Shown: positions 34,859 through 43,697, counted from the first letter of the stretch. The stretch: DNA of 51,524 bases from Bacteroidota bacterium (GCA_023458535.1 JAEWYW010000031.1:1-51524); one strand, 5' to 3'. Numbers and translations: made by a program. Notes: generated by a model not told the origin, from the sequence alone.

Positions 34859-36388
34859 ATGAGTACAGCAACAGAAGCTAAAAAGGATAGTGCTTTAAAA
34901 AGACCCGAATTTAAAGCAAAATACGACAATTATATCGGTGGAAAATTCACGGCGCCTGTTTTAGGCAACTATTTCGATGTGGTTTCTCCAATTGATGGAA
35001 ACGTATTTACGCAAGTGGCACATTCTACAAAGGAAGATTTAGAATTGGCTGTAGACGCAGCAGCAAAATCATTTGAAACTTGGAAAAACACCTCTCCAAC
35101 GGAACGCAGCATTATTCTGAATAAAATTGCCGACAGAATGGAGGAGAATTTAGAATACATCGCCACGGTAGAAACGGTAGACAACGGAAAAGCGGTGCGC
35201 GAAACTTTAGCGGCGGATATTCCTCTGGCAATAGACCATTTCCGTTATTTTGCGAGTGTTATTCGTGCCGAAGAAGGTTCTCTTAACGAATTGGACAAGG
35301 ATACGGTTTCCCTAATTGTTAATGAACCATTGGGTGTTATTGCTCAAATTATCCCTTGGAATTTCCCCATCTTAATGGCGGTATGGAAGTTAGCTCCAGC
35401 CTTAGCAGCAGGGAACTGCGTGGTTTTGAAGCCAGCCGAAAGTACACCGGTTTCCATCATGGTTTTAATGGAGATTATTGGAGATCTAATTCCAGAAGGT
35501 GTTATCAATATTGTGAATGGTTTTGGAGCCGAATTGGGTCGTCCTTTAGTTACCAATCCGAAAGTAGCAAAGGCAGCATTTACAGGTTCTACGGCAACTG
35601 GCCGTTTGGTAATGCAGTACGCAACGGAAAACATCATTCCAGTAACCTTGGAGTTGGGAGGAAAATCGCCTAACGTTTTCTTTAGTTCGGTAATGGATCG
35701 TGATGATGAATTTTTAGACAAAGCGATTGAAGGGGCAGTGTTATTTGCATTAAATCAAGGTGAAATTTGTACGTGTCCATCAAGATTATTGATTCAGGAA
35801 GATATTTACGACGCATTTATTGAACGCGTTATCGATCGAGTGAATGCTATTAAAACGGGTAATCCTTTAGACCCAACTGTAATGATGGGAGCTCAGGCTT
35901 CACAAATTCAGAAAGATAAGATTATGTCGTACATCAAGCTCGGAAAAGAAGAAGGTGCAGAAGTGCTTACAGGTGGCGATGCGAATAGTTTGGGAGAAGG
36001 TTGTGAGAACGGATTCTACATCAAACCAACTCTTTTCAAAGGGCATAACAAAATGAGAATTTTCCAGGAAGAGATTTTCGGACCTGTTTTAGCGGTAACA
36101 ACTTTCAAAGATGAAGAAGAGGCGATAGCCATTGCCAATGATACCATTTACGGACTTGGCGCGGGTGTTTGGACGAGAGATGCGCACCAGCTGTACACGG
36201 TTCCGAGAGCGATTCAGGCGGGTAGAGTTTGGGTAAATCAATACCATTCGTATCCTGCAGGAGCACCATTCGGAGGGTATAAGCAATCGGGTATTGGTAG
36301 AGAAAATCATAAAATGATGCTGGACCACTACCGTCAAACCAAAAATATGCTGATTTCCTACAATAAAAATAAGCTTGGTTTCTTTTAG
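34859..36388 (+). CDS. Aldehyde dehydrogenase, AcoD/ExaC type
   Basis: A 509-residue NAD-dependent aldehyde dehydrogenase that oxidises aldehydes such as acetaldehyde to acids. Active-site parts are visible: PWNFP at 166-170 (Asn168), Lys191 in VLKPAES, the cofactor segment FTGSTATG at 241-248, the general base Glu265 in LELGGKSPN, and the nucleophile Cys304 in NQGEICTCPSR. The GEICTC form with a second Cys at 306 is typical of the AcoD/ExaC group. The YNKNKLGFF ending is also typical of that group. DUF779 follows, and an AraC regulator is divergent. Confidence 0.93.
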   Translation: MSTATEAKKDSALKRPEFKAKYDNYIGGKFTAPVLGNYFDVVSPIDGNVFTQVAHSTKEDLELAVDAAAKSFETWKNTSPTERSIILNKIADRMEENLEYIATVETVDNGKAVRETLAADIPLAIDHFRYFASVIRAEEGSLNELDKDTVSLIVNEPLGVIAQIIPWNFPILMAVWKLAPALAAGNCVVLKPAESTPVSIMVLMEIIGDLIPEGVINIVNGFGAELGRPLVTNPKVAKAAFTGSTATGRLVMQYATENIIPVTLELGGKSPNVFFSSVMDRDDEFLDKAIEGAVLFALNQGEICTCPSRLLIQEDIYDAFIERVIDRVNAIKTGNPLDPTVMMGAQASQIQKDKIMSYIKLGKEEGAEVLTGGDANSLGEGCENGFYIKPTLFKGHNKMRIFQEEIFGPVLAVTTFKDEEEAIAIANDTIYGLGAGVWTRDAHQLYTVPRAIQAGRVWVNQYHSYPAGAPFGGYKQSGIGRENHKMMLDHYRQTKNMLISYNKNKLGFF

Positions 36389-36485
36389 AAGCAAGTTGAA
36401 TTCATAGTAGATAGTTTTATAGTTTGTGTTTTTAGTACCTGGCAGAAATGTCAGGTTTTTTTTAACTTTAATAAAAAATAAAAAA

Positions 36486-36860
36486 ATGATTTCTCGATTA
36501 GACGTTACAGATAAAGCTTTAGAAGTGATTGATACACTAGAAAAACAGCATGGTCCGTTGATGTTTTATCAAGCAGGAGGCTGCTGTGAAGGAACGCAAC
36601 CCCAATGTTTTGAGAAGGGTGGATTTTTTCCGAGAATGAATGATGTTTTAATTGGTCATGTGAAGGATTTTGAATTTTGGATCGACCGTGATTTGTTTGA
36701 ATACTGGAAATATTCCCATTTTACCTTAGATGTTTTGGATGGTTTTGGTCCAGGCGGCTTCTCGCTCGAAACACCCTTAGGAAAAACATTTAAAGTTCAT
36801 TACCGACTGTTCACCCCCGATGAACTGGAAAATTTAGAACCCGTGAAGAGAAGTGAATAA
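36486..36860 (+). CDS. DUF779 domain-containing protein
   Basis: A 124-residue cytoplasmic protein of unknown function whose family is usually encoded next to AcoD-type aldehyde dehydrogenases. It contains FYQAGGCCEGTQPQCFEKGGFF at 27-48, with Cys33, Cys34 and Cys41, and later ILDVLDGFGPGGFSLE-like glycine turns. The cysteine cluster suggests metal binding or thiol chemistry related to aldehydes (inference). ATG at 36486 is chosen. The frame runs back to 36426 but adds a hydrophobic stretch not seen in the family. It is likely co-transcribed with the dehydrogenase. Confidence 0.85.
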   Translation: MISRLDVTDKALEVIDTLEKQHGPLMFYQAGGCCEGTQPQCFEKGGFFPRMNDVLIGHVKDFEFWIDRDLFEYWKYSHFTLDVLDGFGPGGFSLETPLGKTFKVHYRLFTPDELENLEPVKRSE

Positions 36861-36977
36861 ACCTGAGGTGAAGCATTGAAGAAATGAATTTATAAATATT
36901 GAAATTCAACTGCTATATCTTCATAAATCTTTATTTATTTGTAAAAACGATGTGCTTTTTTACATGGTATTAATGTT

Positions 36978-37009
36978 AAACCTTCTTTGTTCAAGAGGGT
37001 TTTTATTTT
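36978..37009 (+). terminator. Terminator of the aldehyde dehydrogenase-DUF779 transcript
   Basis: A 10-bp stem with one wobble (AAACCTTCTT at 36978-36987 with AAGAGGGTTT at 36993-37002), loop of five, and a T-rich tail. Confidence 0.7.
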
Positions 37010-37024
37010 GTCTATGGTATCAGT

Positions 37025-38560
37025 CTAGTTTGTTCCTGTTCTTTTCGGTTCCTGAGGCTGTGGCCAGCTTTGTCCTTCTGGTAAAATTCTTTTTTGTCTG
37101 TTTACCAGATCTGCTTCCTCAGAAGCCATATACGCGAGAACCGCGGCAGTTATTACAGAGCTTTTCACTTCATCGAACATTATTTTATCGTAAGTGTCTT
37201 TATTGGTATGCCATGTGTAACCAGAATATCCCCAGTTAGATGCACCCATATAATAAGCAGGAATGCCTGCAGAAGTGAAAGAAGAGTGGTCTGATCCGCC
37301 ACCACTAGGCATGCCTGGAAAGTCCGTTTTCATCTCATCTTTTATTTTTTTAGGAAGCGCTGTAAACCATCTGCCTAAAAAATCATATGATTCTGTAAAT
37401 CCTTGTCCATTAATAAAATTGGTGCGGCCAGTTCCAGTATCATTATTGAAAACCACTTGCGTTTGAGAAACGATATTAGGGTTGTCTTTTACAAAGGCTC
37501 TGGATCCATTCAAACCTTGTTCTTCACTTCCCCAAAGTCCTATAAGAATGGTTCTTTTATTATTGGGATAATATTTTTTAAGAAGTCGTGCCGCCTCCAT
37601 CATAATGATTACACCCGTGCCGTTATCTGTAGCACCTTGCGCACCGTCCCAAGAATCCAAATGTGCCGAAAGAATTACATATTCATTAGGTTTTTCTTTA
37701 CCTGGAATAGTGGCTATGGTATTAAAAGATTTAGCTTTACCCAAATTTTTCGATTGGGTGTTTACTTTTATTTTAGGGGATTTGCCATTCAGAGCAAGTC
37801 TGTAAAGCATTCCATAATCTTCAAGAGAAATATCAATCATGGGAATTTTTTTGGTTTTTGCTCCAAATATTCTGTTCGCTCCCATAATACCTGTCCAATT
37901 TGAAACGGCAATTCCCGCAGCACCTGCATTTTCCAACGCTTCGGGAAGGGTAGAAGTGTTGTAGCCAGTATTGGCAATGAGTTTGTTAAAATCTTCGGTG
38001 TCCTTGGCTCTTTGTTTTTTGAGCAGTTCGTAGTTTTCAGGTAAAGCAAATTCTTTGATTTGATGGTCTGGTCTTCCGGAACGTTGATATTGAGACATTA
38101 AAACAAATTTTCCCTTTACTGTTTTCAGCCAGTTTGCAAACTCTTCTTTGTTTTGAATGTTGGGTAGTATAACAACTTCGGCCTCAATAGGTTTTTTAGT
38201 TGCTGGCGACCAAGCCAATTGTTGAGATTCTAAACTTTTTACTCTCGGCGAAGTCATTTCTACCTGTGTTATCCCACGTTGCCAAGATGCCCATTCGCCA
38301 AATTGCTGTTTTTGAGCATCAATTCCCCAAGATCTGAACTTATCTACAGACCAGTCATTTGATTTTTCCATTGCGGGAGAGCCTACCAAACGTGGACCAA
38401 TAACATCTAACAGTTCAAATGCTAAATTTTCAACCTGTGAATTGGTATTTACTTCATTCACAATATTCTGAACGATGGGATTGAGTTTTTCGGTGTTGGG
38501 ATTTTGTTGAGCAAAAGCAATTTGCGAGGATAAAAATAATAAAGTTAAAGTCTTTTTCAT
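37025..38560 (-). CDS. Secreted M28-family metallopeptidase
   Basis: A 511-residue exported zinc peptidase, probably an aminopeptidase or carboxypeptidase. A signal peptide (MKKTLTLLFLSSQIAFAQ) is followed by a PA-domain-like insert and the M28 core. The metal sites are visible: LSAHLDSWDGAQGATDNGTG with the first His and the bridging Asp, WGSEEQGLNGSRAF with the catalytic Glu-Glu, NNDTGTG with the next metal Asp, and YTWHTNKDTYD with the last His. An ATG four codons upstream (38572) is equally possible. No C-terminal T9SS sorting domain is seen, so the protein may stay in the periplasm. Confidence 0.9.
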   Translation of the reverse strand: MKKTLTLLFLSSQIAFAQQNPNTEKLNPIVQNIVNEVNTNSQVENLAFELLDVIGPRLVGSPAMEKSNDWSVDKFRSWGIDAQKQQFGEWASWQRGITQVEMTSPRVKSLESQQLAWSPATKKPIEAEVVILPNIQNKEEFANWLKTVKGKFVLMSQYQRSGRPDHQIKEFALPENYELLKKQRAKDTEDFNKLIANTGYNTSTLPEALENAGAAGIAVSNWTGIMGANRIFGAKTKKIPMIDISLEDYGMLYRLALNGKSPKIKVNTQSKNLGKAKSFNTIATIPGKEKPNEYVILSAHLDSWDGAQGATDNGTGVIIMMEAARLLKKYYPNNKRTILIGLWGSEEQGLNGSRAFVKDNPNIVSQTQVVFNNDTGTGRTNFINGQGFTESYDFLGRWFTALPKKIKDEMKTDFPGMPSGGGSDHSSFTSAGIPAYYMGASNWGYSGYTWHTNKDTYDKIMFDEVKSSVITAAVLAYMASEEADLVNRQKRILPEGQSWPQPQEPKRTGTN

Positions 38561-38655
38561 GTTGATCTTCATACCAGTTTCTTTAAAACAATTAAGCTTT
38601 CAAGATAAGGATTAAAAATGAGCCTGCAAAGTATTTGGGATGTTATACAAATCCT

Positions 38656-38663
38656 TAATTTTG
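38656..38663 (+). promoter_or_regulatory. -7 promoter box TAATTTTG for the GNAT pair
   Basis: A perfect TAnnTTTG, 17 bases before the first GNAT start codon. Confidence 0.55.
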
Positions 38664-38680
38664 GCTAAAGTAAACGTACA

Positions 38681-39208
38681 ATGAAAGATTTTCCGTATTT
38701 AAAAACCGAAAGATTATTTTTTACTCCTTTAAGATTAAGTGATGCTGAGGTAATTTTGTTTATGCGCTCCGATCCGGAAGTCAATAAATATATACCTCGT
38801 GAACCCAGTGTACATTTATCACAAGCAACCGACTTTATAAAAATGATTCGCAAAAATTTTGAGGATGGGATTTCCACGGGTTGGGGATTGAGACTCCAAA
38901 AAGATGGAGATTTAATAGGTTCTATTTGTTTGTGGAATTTCTCTGAAGACAGAAAAACTGCCGAGCTAGGCTACGATTTACATCCTCGTTATCAAGGTAA
39001 AGGTTTAATGTCTGAAGCTGTGAAAGAAATAATCAAATATGGATTTGATGTTTTAAAATTAGACCAAATTGAAGCTTTTACACATCAACATAATGAAGCG
39101 TCCATTCGTGTATTACAAAATAGTGGTTTTCAACTCAATAAAAATCGTAAAGATGAAGAGGTTTTGGATAACTTGATATTTGAGTTGAAGGAAATGCCCA
39201 AAGATTGA
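38681..39208 (+). CDS. GNAT N-acetyltransferase, RimJ/RimL type
   Basis: A 175-residue acetyl-CoA-dependent acyltransferase. It opens with KTERLFFTPLRLSDAE, the usual RimJ/RimL-like start. The acetyl-CoA site YQGKGLMSEAVKEIIKYGFD lies near 107-126 (R/Q-x-x-G-x-G/A form), and HNEASIRVLQNSGFQLN near 145 is the conserved motif B. The substrate is unknown. It is not necessarily a ribosomal-protein acetylase, since most members of this subgroup act on other amines. The next GNAT gene begins at the base after the stop. Confidence 0.88.
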   Translation: MKDFPYLKTERLFFTPLRLSDAEVILFMRSDPEVNKYIPREPSVHLSQATDFIKMIRKNFEDGISTGWGLRLQKDGDLIGSICLWNFSEDRKTAELGYDLHPRYQGKGLMSEAVKEIIKYGFDVLKLDQIEAFTHQHNEASIRVLQNSGFQLNKNRKDEEVLDNLIFELKEMPKD

Positions 39209-39664
39209 ATGAATTTAAAAATTGACATTTTAAAGGAAGAAGAATCGTATCCCTACGAATTGCTTTTGTTGGCGGATGAAACTGTGGATGCCATCAACAA
39301 ATATCTTTTTGATTCAGACGTTTATTTGGTGAAAAATAACAGCGAAAATGTTGGCGTTTTTTGTTTGTATCGAATTAATGATACTACCATTGAACTGAAA
39401 AACATTGGCGTCGCAGAACATTTTCAAAGCAAAGGTGTAGGTTCTTTAATGATTGATTTTATTAAAGAAAAATGTTCAGAAAACTTTAAAACACTTATTG
39501 TAGGAACAGCAGATTGTGGAGATCAACAAATTCGTTTTTATGAAAAAAATGGTTTCGTGAAATATGATGTCCGAAGAAATTTCTTTATTGACAACTATGA
39601 AAAGCCCATTTTTGAAAATGGTATTCAGCTAAAAGACATGCTAATGCTGAAATATGAATTTTAA
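39209..39664 (+). CDS. GNAT family N-acetyltransferase
   Basis: A 151-residue acetyltransferase with a divergent first half and the clear acetyl-CoA-binding motif KNIGVAEHFQSKGVGSLMIDF near 62-82, followed by GTADCGDQQIRFYEKNGFVKYD. The substrate is unknown. Its ATG directly abuts the TGA of the preceding GNAT (TGAATG), so translation is probably coupled. It does not closely resemble its neighbour, so this is not a recent tandem duplication. Confidence 0.85.
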   Translation: MNLKIDILKEEESYPYELLLLADETVDAINKYLFDSDVYLVKNNSENVGVFCLYRINDTTIELKNIGVAEHFQSKGVGSLMIDFIKEKCSENFKTLIVGTADCGDQQIRFYEKNGFVKYDVRRNFFIDNYEKPIFENGIQLKDMLMLKYEF

Positions 39665-39674
39665 AAGTAAAAAA

Positions 39675-40907
39675 TTAAATGTCAGTTGGTGGATTGTATT
39701 TTTCACCAATTAATCTTGCTGTAACCATTGCTGCAACAGTATCACCCGTAGAATTAAGAACAGTAGCCAATGGATCTACCAGCGTCCCGATAATCATTAC
39801 GGCAGGTATGGCTTCTTGTGGGAGATTGTAAGCCGAAATCATCAGCATTTCACCAATATAACCACCGTTTGGAATTCCACCCGCCACCACACTTACAAAA
39901 ACAGTGATTCCAAGAGCTATAATCAGGTTATTAAAATCAAAAAAATCCCAGCCTAAAAGTAAAAAAGCAACATAGATCTTCACTATAGATGACATTGAGG
40001 AACCAATTTTATGAATGGTTGTTCCAATGGGAATCACCACATTGGAAACATCATTTGGAACGCCAATTTTTCGTGCCGCATCTAAGTTAGTAGGCATTGT
40101 CGCCAAACTGCTGCAGGTGCTTATTGCTGTAAAAGTAGGTAAAATATTATTTTTCCAAAAGAGAGGAACGCCTTGTGCACCTCGTCCGATAAAGGCAAAA
40201 ATACTAAAGAAAATAAGAAAAAATGCTATTCCAGCTCCGTAATAAACTGCAAGTGGCTTGGCATAAAACCCCACCAGTTGAGGACCTAACGTACCAACCT
40301 GATACGCGATGTATGCGCCGAGTCCGATGGGAGCAGCTTTCATAATGACTAAAAGAAGATTTTTCATTACTTCATTTCCGCCTTCAATAAATTTTTTAAA
40401 AGTTTCCACTTTAGAACCATCAGAATTCCGCAAAGAAATCCCGAATAAAAAAGAAAAAACCAGTAATGCCAACATGTTTTGTCGTGAAAGCAAATTATAA
40501 AATTCGCTCACAGTAAAGAAACGCACAATTCTTTCACTCCAGGATTCATTGGAGGTGATATTCTCTATTATCTCCGCAGAATTTGCAGTGGAAGGTCTTT
40601 CAGTGGGAAAAAGATAGACTGCTAATAGACTAAACAGTGCTGCAATGATGACAAATGCTAAGAAAGTGAAGATCATCGCAAAAAGAATTTTACCCAATCT
40701 TCCTTTTTGTTCAATATGCGACACGGAAAGTACGATGGCAAAAAAAACCAACGGAATAACCGTTACAAAAAGCAAGTTGAGGAAAATATCACCAATAGGT
40801 TTTAAAAAATCTACCCATTTTGGGAAAAATATACCAATACAACTCCCGATGCTGATCCCTACCAGCAACAAGATAATATTTGAATAGGAGTTCCAGAATA
40901 ATTTCAT
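39675..40907 (-). CDS. Dicarboxylate/amino acid:cation symporter (DAACS family)
   Basis: A 410-residue inner-membrane symporter related to GltP/DctA that takes up glutamate, aspartate or C4-dicarboxylates with protons or sodium. Visible are the first helices (IILLVGISIGSCIGIFF) and the serine-rich re-entrant loop TFTAISTCSSLATMPTNLDAA near 265. The substrate loop VIPIGTTIHKIGSS near 293 (NMDGT becomes IHKIG) and the C-terminal DPLATVLNSTGDT near 385 are also seen. In the usual family motif an Asn-Met-Asp-Gly sits where IGTTIHKIG is found here, so the substrate may differ. It starts 21 bases after the esterase gene. Confidence 0.88.
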   Translation of the reverse strand: MKLFWNSYSNIILLLVGISIGSCIGIFFPKWVDFLKPIGDIFLNLLFVTVIPLVFFAIVLSVSHIEQKGRLGKILFAMIFTFLAFVIIAALFSLLAVYLFPTERPSTANSAEIIENITSNESWSERIVRFFTVSEFYNLLSRQNMLALLVFSFLFGISLRNSDGSKVETFKKFIEGGNEVMKNLLLVIMKAAPIGLGAYIAYQVGTLGPQLVGFYAKPLAVYYGAGIAFFLIFFSIFAFIGRGAQGVPLFWKNNILPTFTAISTCSSLATMPTNLDAARKIGVPNDVSNVVIPIGTTIHKIGSSMSSIVKIYVAFLLLGWDFFDFNNLIIALGITVFVSVVAGGIPNGGYIGEMLMISAYNLPQEAIPAVMIIGTLVDPLATVLNSTGDTVAAMVTARLIGEKYNPPTDI

Positions 40908-40928
40908 AATTTCGCTATTGGCTACAAC

Positions 40929-41567
40929 CTACTTCCCAAAAAAATCCATCAGATCCATATAATTTTTTTGGTTAACTCCATGTCCGCTCATGTATTCTCG
41001 GAACGTAAAATAACAACTCAAATCATAAAGTAAATCAGCCGCTTTGCGTCCCCATTCCAAAGGGATTACAGCATCATCCGTCCCGTGAGAAATAAAAAAT
41101 CTTAATTTTTCAAGTTTCTTTTTATTTTTTACGATGTCTGTAAGCAATTTTTCTTCTGGATAAGCACTCATAATGGCCACTTTTGAGAATAATTCCGGAT
41201 AACGTAAAGCCAAAGCGTAGGATAAAACCCCACCTTGACTGAAACCACATAAATGGGTTTCGTTTTCGGTTAACCCGTAGCGATTGGTCACGCTCATTAT
41301 GGCTTCTAACAGCATTTTGATGCTTTCCTCTGCTTGTTCAACATTTACAAACTCATCGGGATTATTAAAATTAATGTCGTACCAAGAATATCCTTCAAAT
41401 TCTGTCTCTCTTGGGGCTCTGAAGCTCACCAAAATCCAATCCTTAGGAAGCGTTTCTCTAAAACTGAACAAATCTTCTTCATTGCTGCCATAACCGTGAA
41501 GCATAAAAAGAACAGGTGTTTTAGACGTAATATTTTCGGGTTCTCTTATTAAGTATTGTAATTCCAT
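40929..41567 (-). CDS. Carboxylesterase/phospholipase-type alpha/beta hydrolase
   Basis: A 212-residue cytoplasmic hydrolase of the Abhydrolase_2 (YpfH/carboxylesterase) type. LHGYGSNEEDL near 23 is the oxyanion part, LCGFSQGG near 116 carries the nucleophile Ser, SHGTDDAVIPLEW near 158 has the catalytic Asp, and GHGVNQKNY near 198 has the catalytic His. The substrate is unknown. The ATG at 41567 is four bases after a perfect -7 box. It is the first gene of a likely operon with the symporter. Confidence 0.88.
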   Translation of the reverse strand: MELQYLIREPENITSKTPVLFMLHGYGSNEEDLFSFRETLPKDWILVSFRAPRETEFEGYSWYDINFNNPDEFVNVEQAEESIKMLLEAIMSVTNRYGLTENETHLCGFSQGGVLSYALALRYPELFSKVAIMSAYPEEKLLTDIVKNKKKLEKLRFFISHGTDDAVIPLEWGRKAADLLYDLSCYFTFREYMSGHGVNQKNYMDLMDFFGK

Positions 41568-41571
41568 GAAG

Positions 41572-41579
41572 CAAAGATA
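41572..41579 (-). promoter_or_regulatory. -7 box TATCTTTG directly before the carboxylesterase gene
   Basis: A perfect TAnnTTTG on the reverse strand, then CTTC, then the ATG. It predicts a leaderless mRNA. Confidence 0.6.
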
Positions 41580-41722
41580 GAATAAAAAAGTTCCTGACTG
41601 TTGCGACCTATTTGTTAAAATTAATCTTTTATCTATTCTTAATATTTGCTTAGAATGTGAGAAGAATGTCTTAAAATTTTTGAAAAGTTTAGTGAAAATA
41701 GAAATTATTTAAAGAAAAAACC

Positions 41723-41730
41723 TATATTTG
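41723..41730 (+). promoter_or_regulatory. -7 promoter box TATATTTG for the lipoprotein at 41755
   Basis: A perfect TAnnTTTG, 24 bases before the start codon in an AT-rich intergenic region. Confidence 0.55.
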
Positions 41731-41754
41731 AAAGATTAAAAATGAATTGTAAAA

Positions 41755-42219
41755 ATGAAAAACCTTTACTCATCTAAGAAATTTCAAAGAATGGCATTTC
41801 TTTTTGCCATGATATTATCAACTGGAGTTGTAGTTTCATCTTGTAAAAATGATGAAGAGGAAAACCCTTATATAGATCATGTTGTACAATTTGAAGTGAA
41901 AGCGTCTAAGGGTGTATATATTAAAAGTATCAATACACAAATAGGCACGCAGCAAAGTTTACCGATTTTTGATCCGTTCCCAATTCCTGTACCGCCACCA
42001 ACTACTCCTAGTCCAGAAGTAGTATGGAAAAGTCCCGAACTTTTTGTGAATGAAAGCGAATCTTCAGTAAATCTTTCTTCTAATGCTGTTCCTATGGATG
42101 CAACTTCTACGTTAATCACCAATATTTATATAGACGGACAATTGGCGAAAACTGATACTGCAAAAACAGGAAACCCAAGAGTTTCTCAAATTCATTATAG
42201 TTTTGTAGGTTTACAGTAA
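41755..42219 (+). CDS. Hypothetical lipoprotein with proline-rich centre
   Basis: A 154-residue lipoprotein (lipobox VSSC, Cys30 after a long n-region) of unknown function. An acidic KNDEEENPY follows the cysteine, the usual signal for surface or outer-membrane placement. A Pro-rich segment (PFPIPVPPPTTPSPE) at about 78-92 is followed by a small beta-rich end (LITNIYIDGQLAKTDTA). No family was recognised. The gene is monocistronic, with its own promoter box and a terminator just after it. Confidence 0.65.
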   Translation: MKNLYSSKKFQRMAFLFAMILSTGVVVSSCKNDEEENPYIDHVVQFEVKASKGVYIKSINTQIGTQQSLPIFDPFPIPVPPPTTPSPEVVWKSPELFVNESESSVNLSSNAVPMDATSTLITNIYIDGQLAKTDTAKTGNPRVSQIHYSFVGLQ

Positions 42220-42239
42220 TAGTATAAATAATGATAACA

Positions 42240-42275
42240 AAAAAAATCCGCTTCTAGAAGCGGACTTTTCATTTT
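42240..42275. terminator. Bidirectional terminator between the lipoprotein gene and tyrS
   Basis: A perfect 18-bp palindrome at 42247-42264. On the reverse strand it is followed by an unbroken T run, so it ends tyrS. On the forward strand a broken T tract follows, so it may also end the lipoprotein transcript. Confidence 0.85.
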
Positions 42276-43570
42276 TAAGATACTTTTATAATGAAGTAGT
42301 TTTTCTTTCCTTTTTGTAATAACAAGAATTTACCATCAATAAGATTGCTTTCCTGAGGGGAATAGTCTTCAGAAACTTTTTCTTTATTAACCGAAATAGC
42401 GTTTCCTTTCAATTCTCTTTGAGCTTCGCTTTTAGATTTTAGAAATCCAGATTTCTCAGAAAGTAGGTCTACAATGCTAACACCTATTACGTCTGTTTTG
42501 TTTATTTCCTTTTGTGGAACGCCATCGAAAACTTCCAAGAAAGTTTCTTCATCAAGATTCACTAAATCTTCTGCAGTAGAGCGTCCAAACAAAATTTCTG
42601 AGGCTTTAATTGCTTTTTCCAGTTCTTCCTTTCCGTGAACCCACTCTGTAACTTCTTCAGCTAATTTCTTTTGAAGTTTTCTTTCATGTGGTGCTGTTTT
42701 ATGTTCTTCAATTAGATTTTCGATTTCGTCTTTAGAAAGGAAAGTATAAAATTTGATAAATCTTTCGGCATCTGCATCTGTTGTGTTCAACCAAAACTGG
42801 TAAAATTTATATGGTGAAGTTTTCTTTTTATCAAGCCAATAATTTTCTCCACTTTCTGATTTTCCAAATTTAGACCCATCTGCTTTAGTAATTAACGGTG
42901 CTGTTAAAGCAAACGCTTCCCCCTGAGCTTTCCTACGGATGAGTTCTGTTCCGGTTGTAATATTTCCCCATTGGTCGGAACCACCCATCTGCAATTTCAT
43001 ATTCATATTCTGATACAAATACAAGAAATCGTAACCCTGTAAAAGCTGGTAGGTAAATTCTGTGAAACTCATGCCTTCAACACCTTCTTCTCCCGAAAAA
43101 CGCTTTTTAACACTGTCTTTTGCCATCATGTAATTCACGGTGAGGTGTTTACCGATGTTTTTGGCAAAATCTAGGAAAGAAACATTCTTCATCCAATCGT
43201 AATTGTTGACAAGTATGGCTTTATTTTCGCCTTCACCATCAAATTTCAAGAAGTGCGAAAGTTGGTTTTTAAGACAATCGACATAATGGTTTAATGTTTC
43301 TTCATCCAAAAGATTTCTTTCGGATGATTTTCCTGACGGATCGCCAATCATTCCTGTTGCTCCACCTACCAACGCAACTGGTTTGTGGCCATGCTGCTGA
43401 AAGTGTGCTAAGATTTTGATCTGAATAAGACTTCCTATATGTAAAGAATCTGCTGTAGGATCGAAACCAATGTAACCCGTAGTCATTTCTTTGTTGAGTT
43501 GTTCATCCGTTCCAGGCATCATGTCGGCAAATAGTCCGCGCCATTTTAGTTCTTCTATAAAAGAATTCAT
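42275..43570 (-). CDS. tyrS: Tyrosyl-tRNA synthetase
   Basis: Charges tRNA-Tyr. The 431-residue reading is normal for bacterial TyrRS. The class I HIGH motif is HIGS at 44-47 in TADSLHIGSLIQI, GGSDQWGNITTG lies near 189, the KMSKS equivalent KFGKSESG near 228, and an S4-like RNA-binding domain ends the protein. The frame is open to 43678, but the region before 43570 does not look like TyrRS, and a -7 box at 43654-43661 lies within it, so ATG 43570 (NSFIEELKWRGLF) is the start. A leader of about 80 bases is predicted. Confidence 0.96.
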   Translation of the reverse strand: MNSFIEELKWRGLFADMMPGTDEQLNKEMTTGYIGFDPTADSLHIGSLIQIKILAHFQQHGHKPVALVGGATGMIGDPSGKSSERNLLDEETLNHYVDCLKNQLSHFLKFDGEGENKAILVNNYDWMKNVSFLDFAKNIGKHLTVNYMMAKDSVKKRFSGEEGVEGMSFTEFTYQLLQGYDFLYLYQNMNMKLQMGGSDQWGNITTGTELIRRKAQGEAFALTAPLITKADGSKFGKSESGENYWLDKKKTSPYKFYQFWLNTTDADAERFIKFYTFLSKDEIENLIEEHKTAPHERKLQKKLAEEVTEWVHGKEELEKAIKASEILFGRSTAEDLVNLDEETFLEVFDGVPQKEINKTDVIGVSIVDLLSEKSGFLKSKSEAQRELKGNAISVNKEKVSEDYSPQESNLIDGKFLLLQKGKKNYFIIKVS

Positions 43571-43653
43571 ATTGATATTTTTAAATGAATTTAAAATTTT
43601 AATAATTAAAAATTTTCTAAAACCCTTGATGGATATGAGAAAATTGATGTTGG

Positions 43654-43661
43654 CAAAGATA
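43654..43661 (-). promoter_or_regulatory. -7 promoter box TATCTTTG for tyrS
   Basis: A perfect TAnnTTTG on the reverse strand, 84 bases before the tyrS start. Confidence 0.6.
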
Positions 43662-43697
43662 CTGAATAATTCATGCATTTTTGCTCGAAGCTACATA

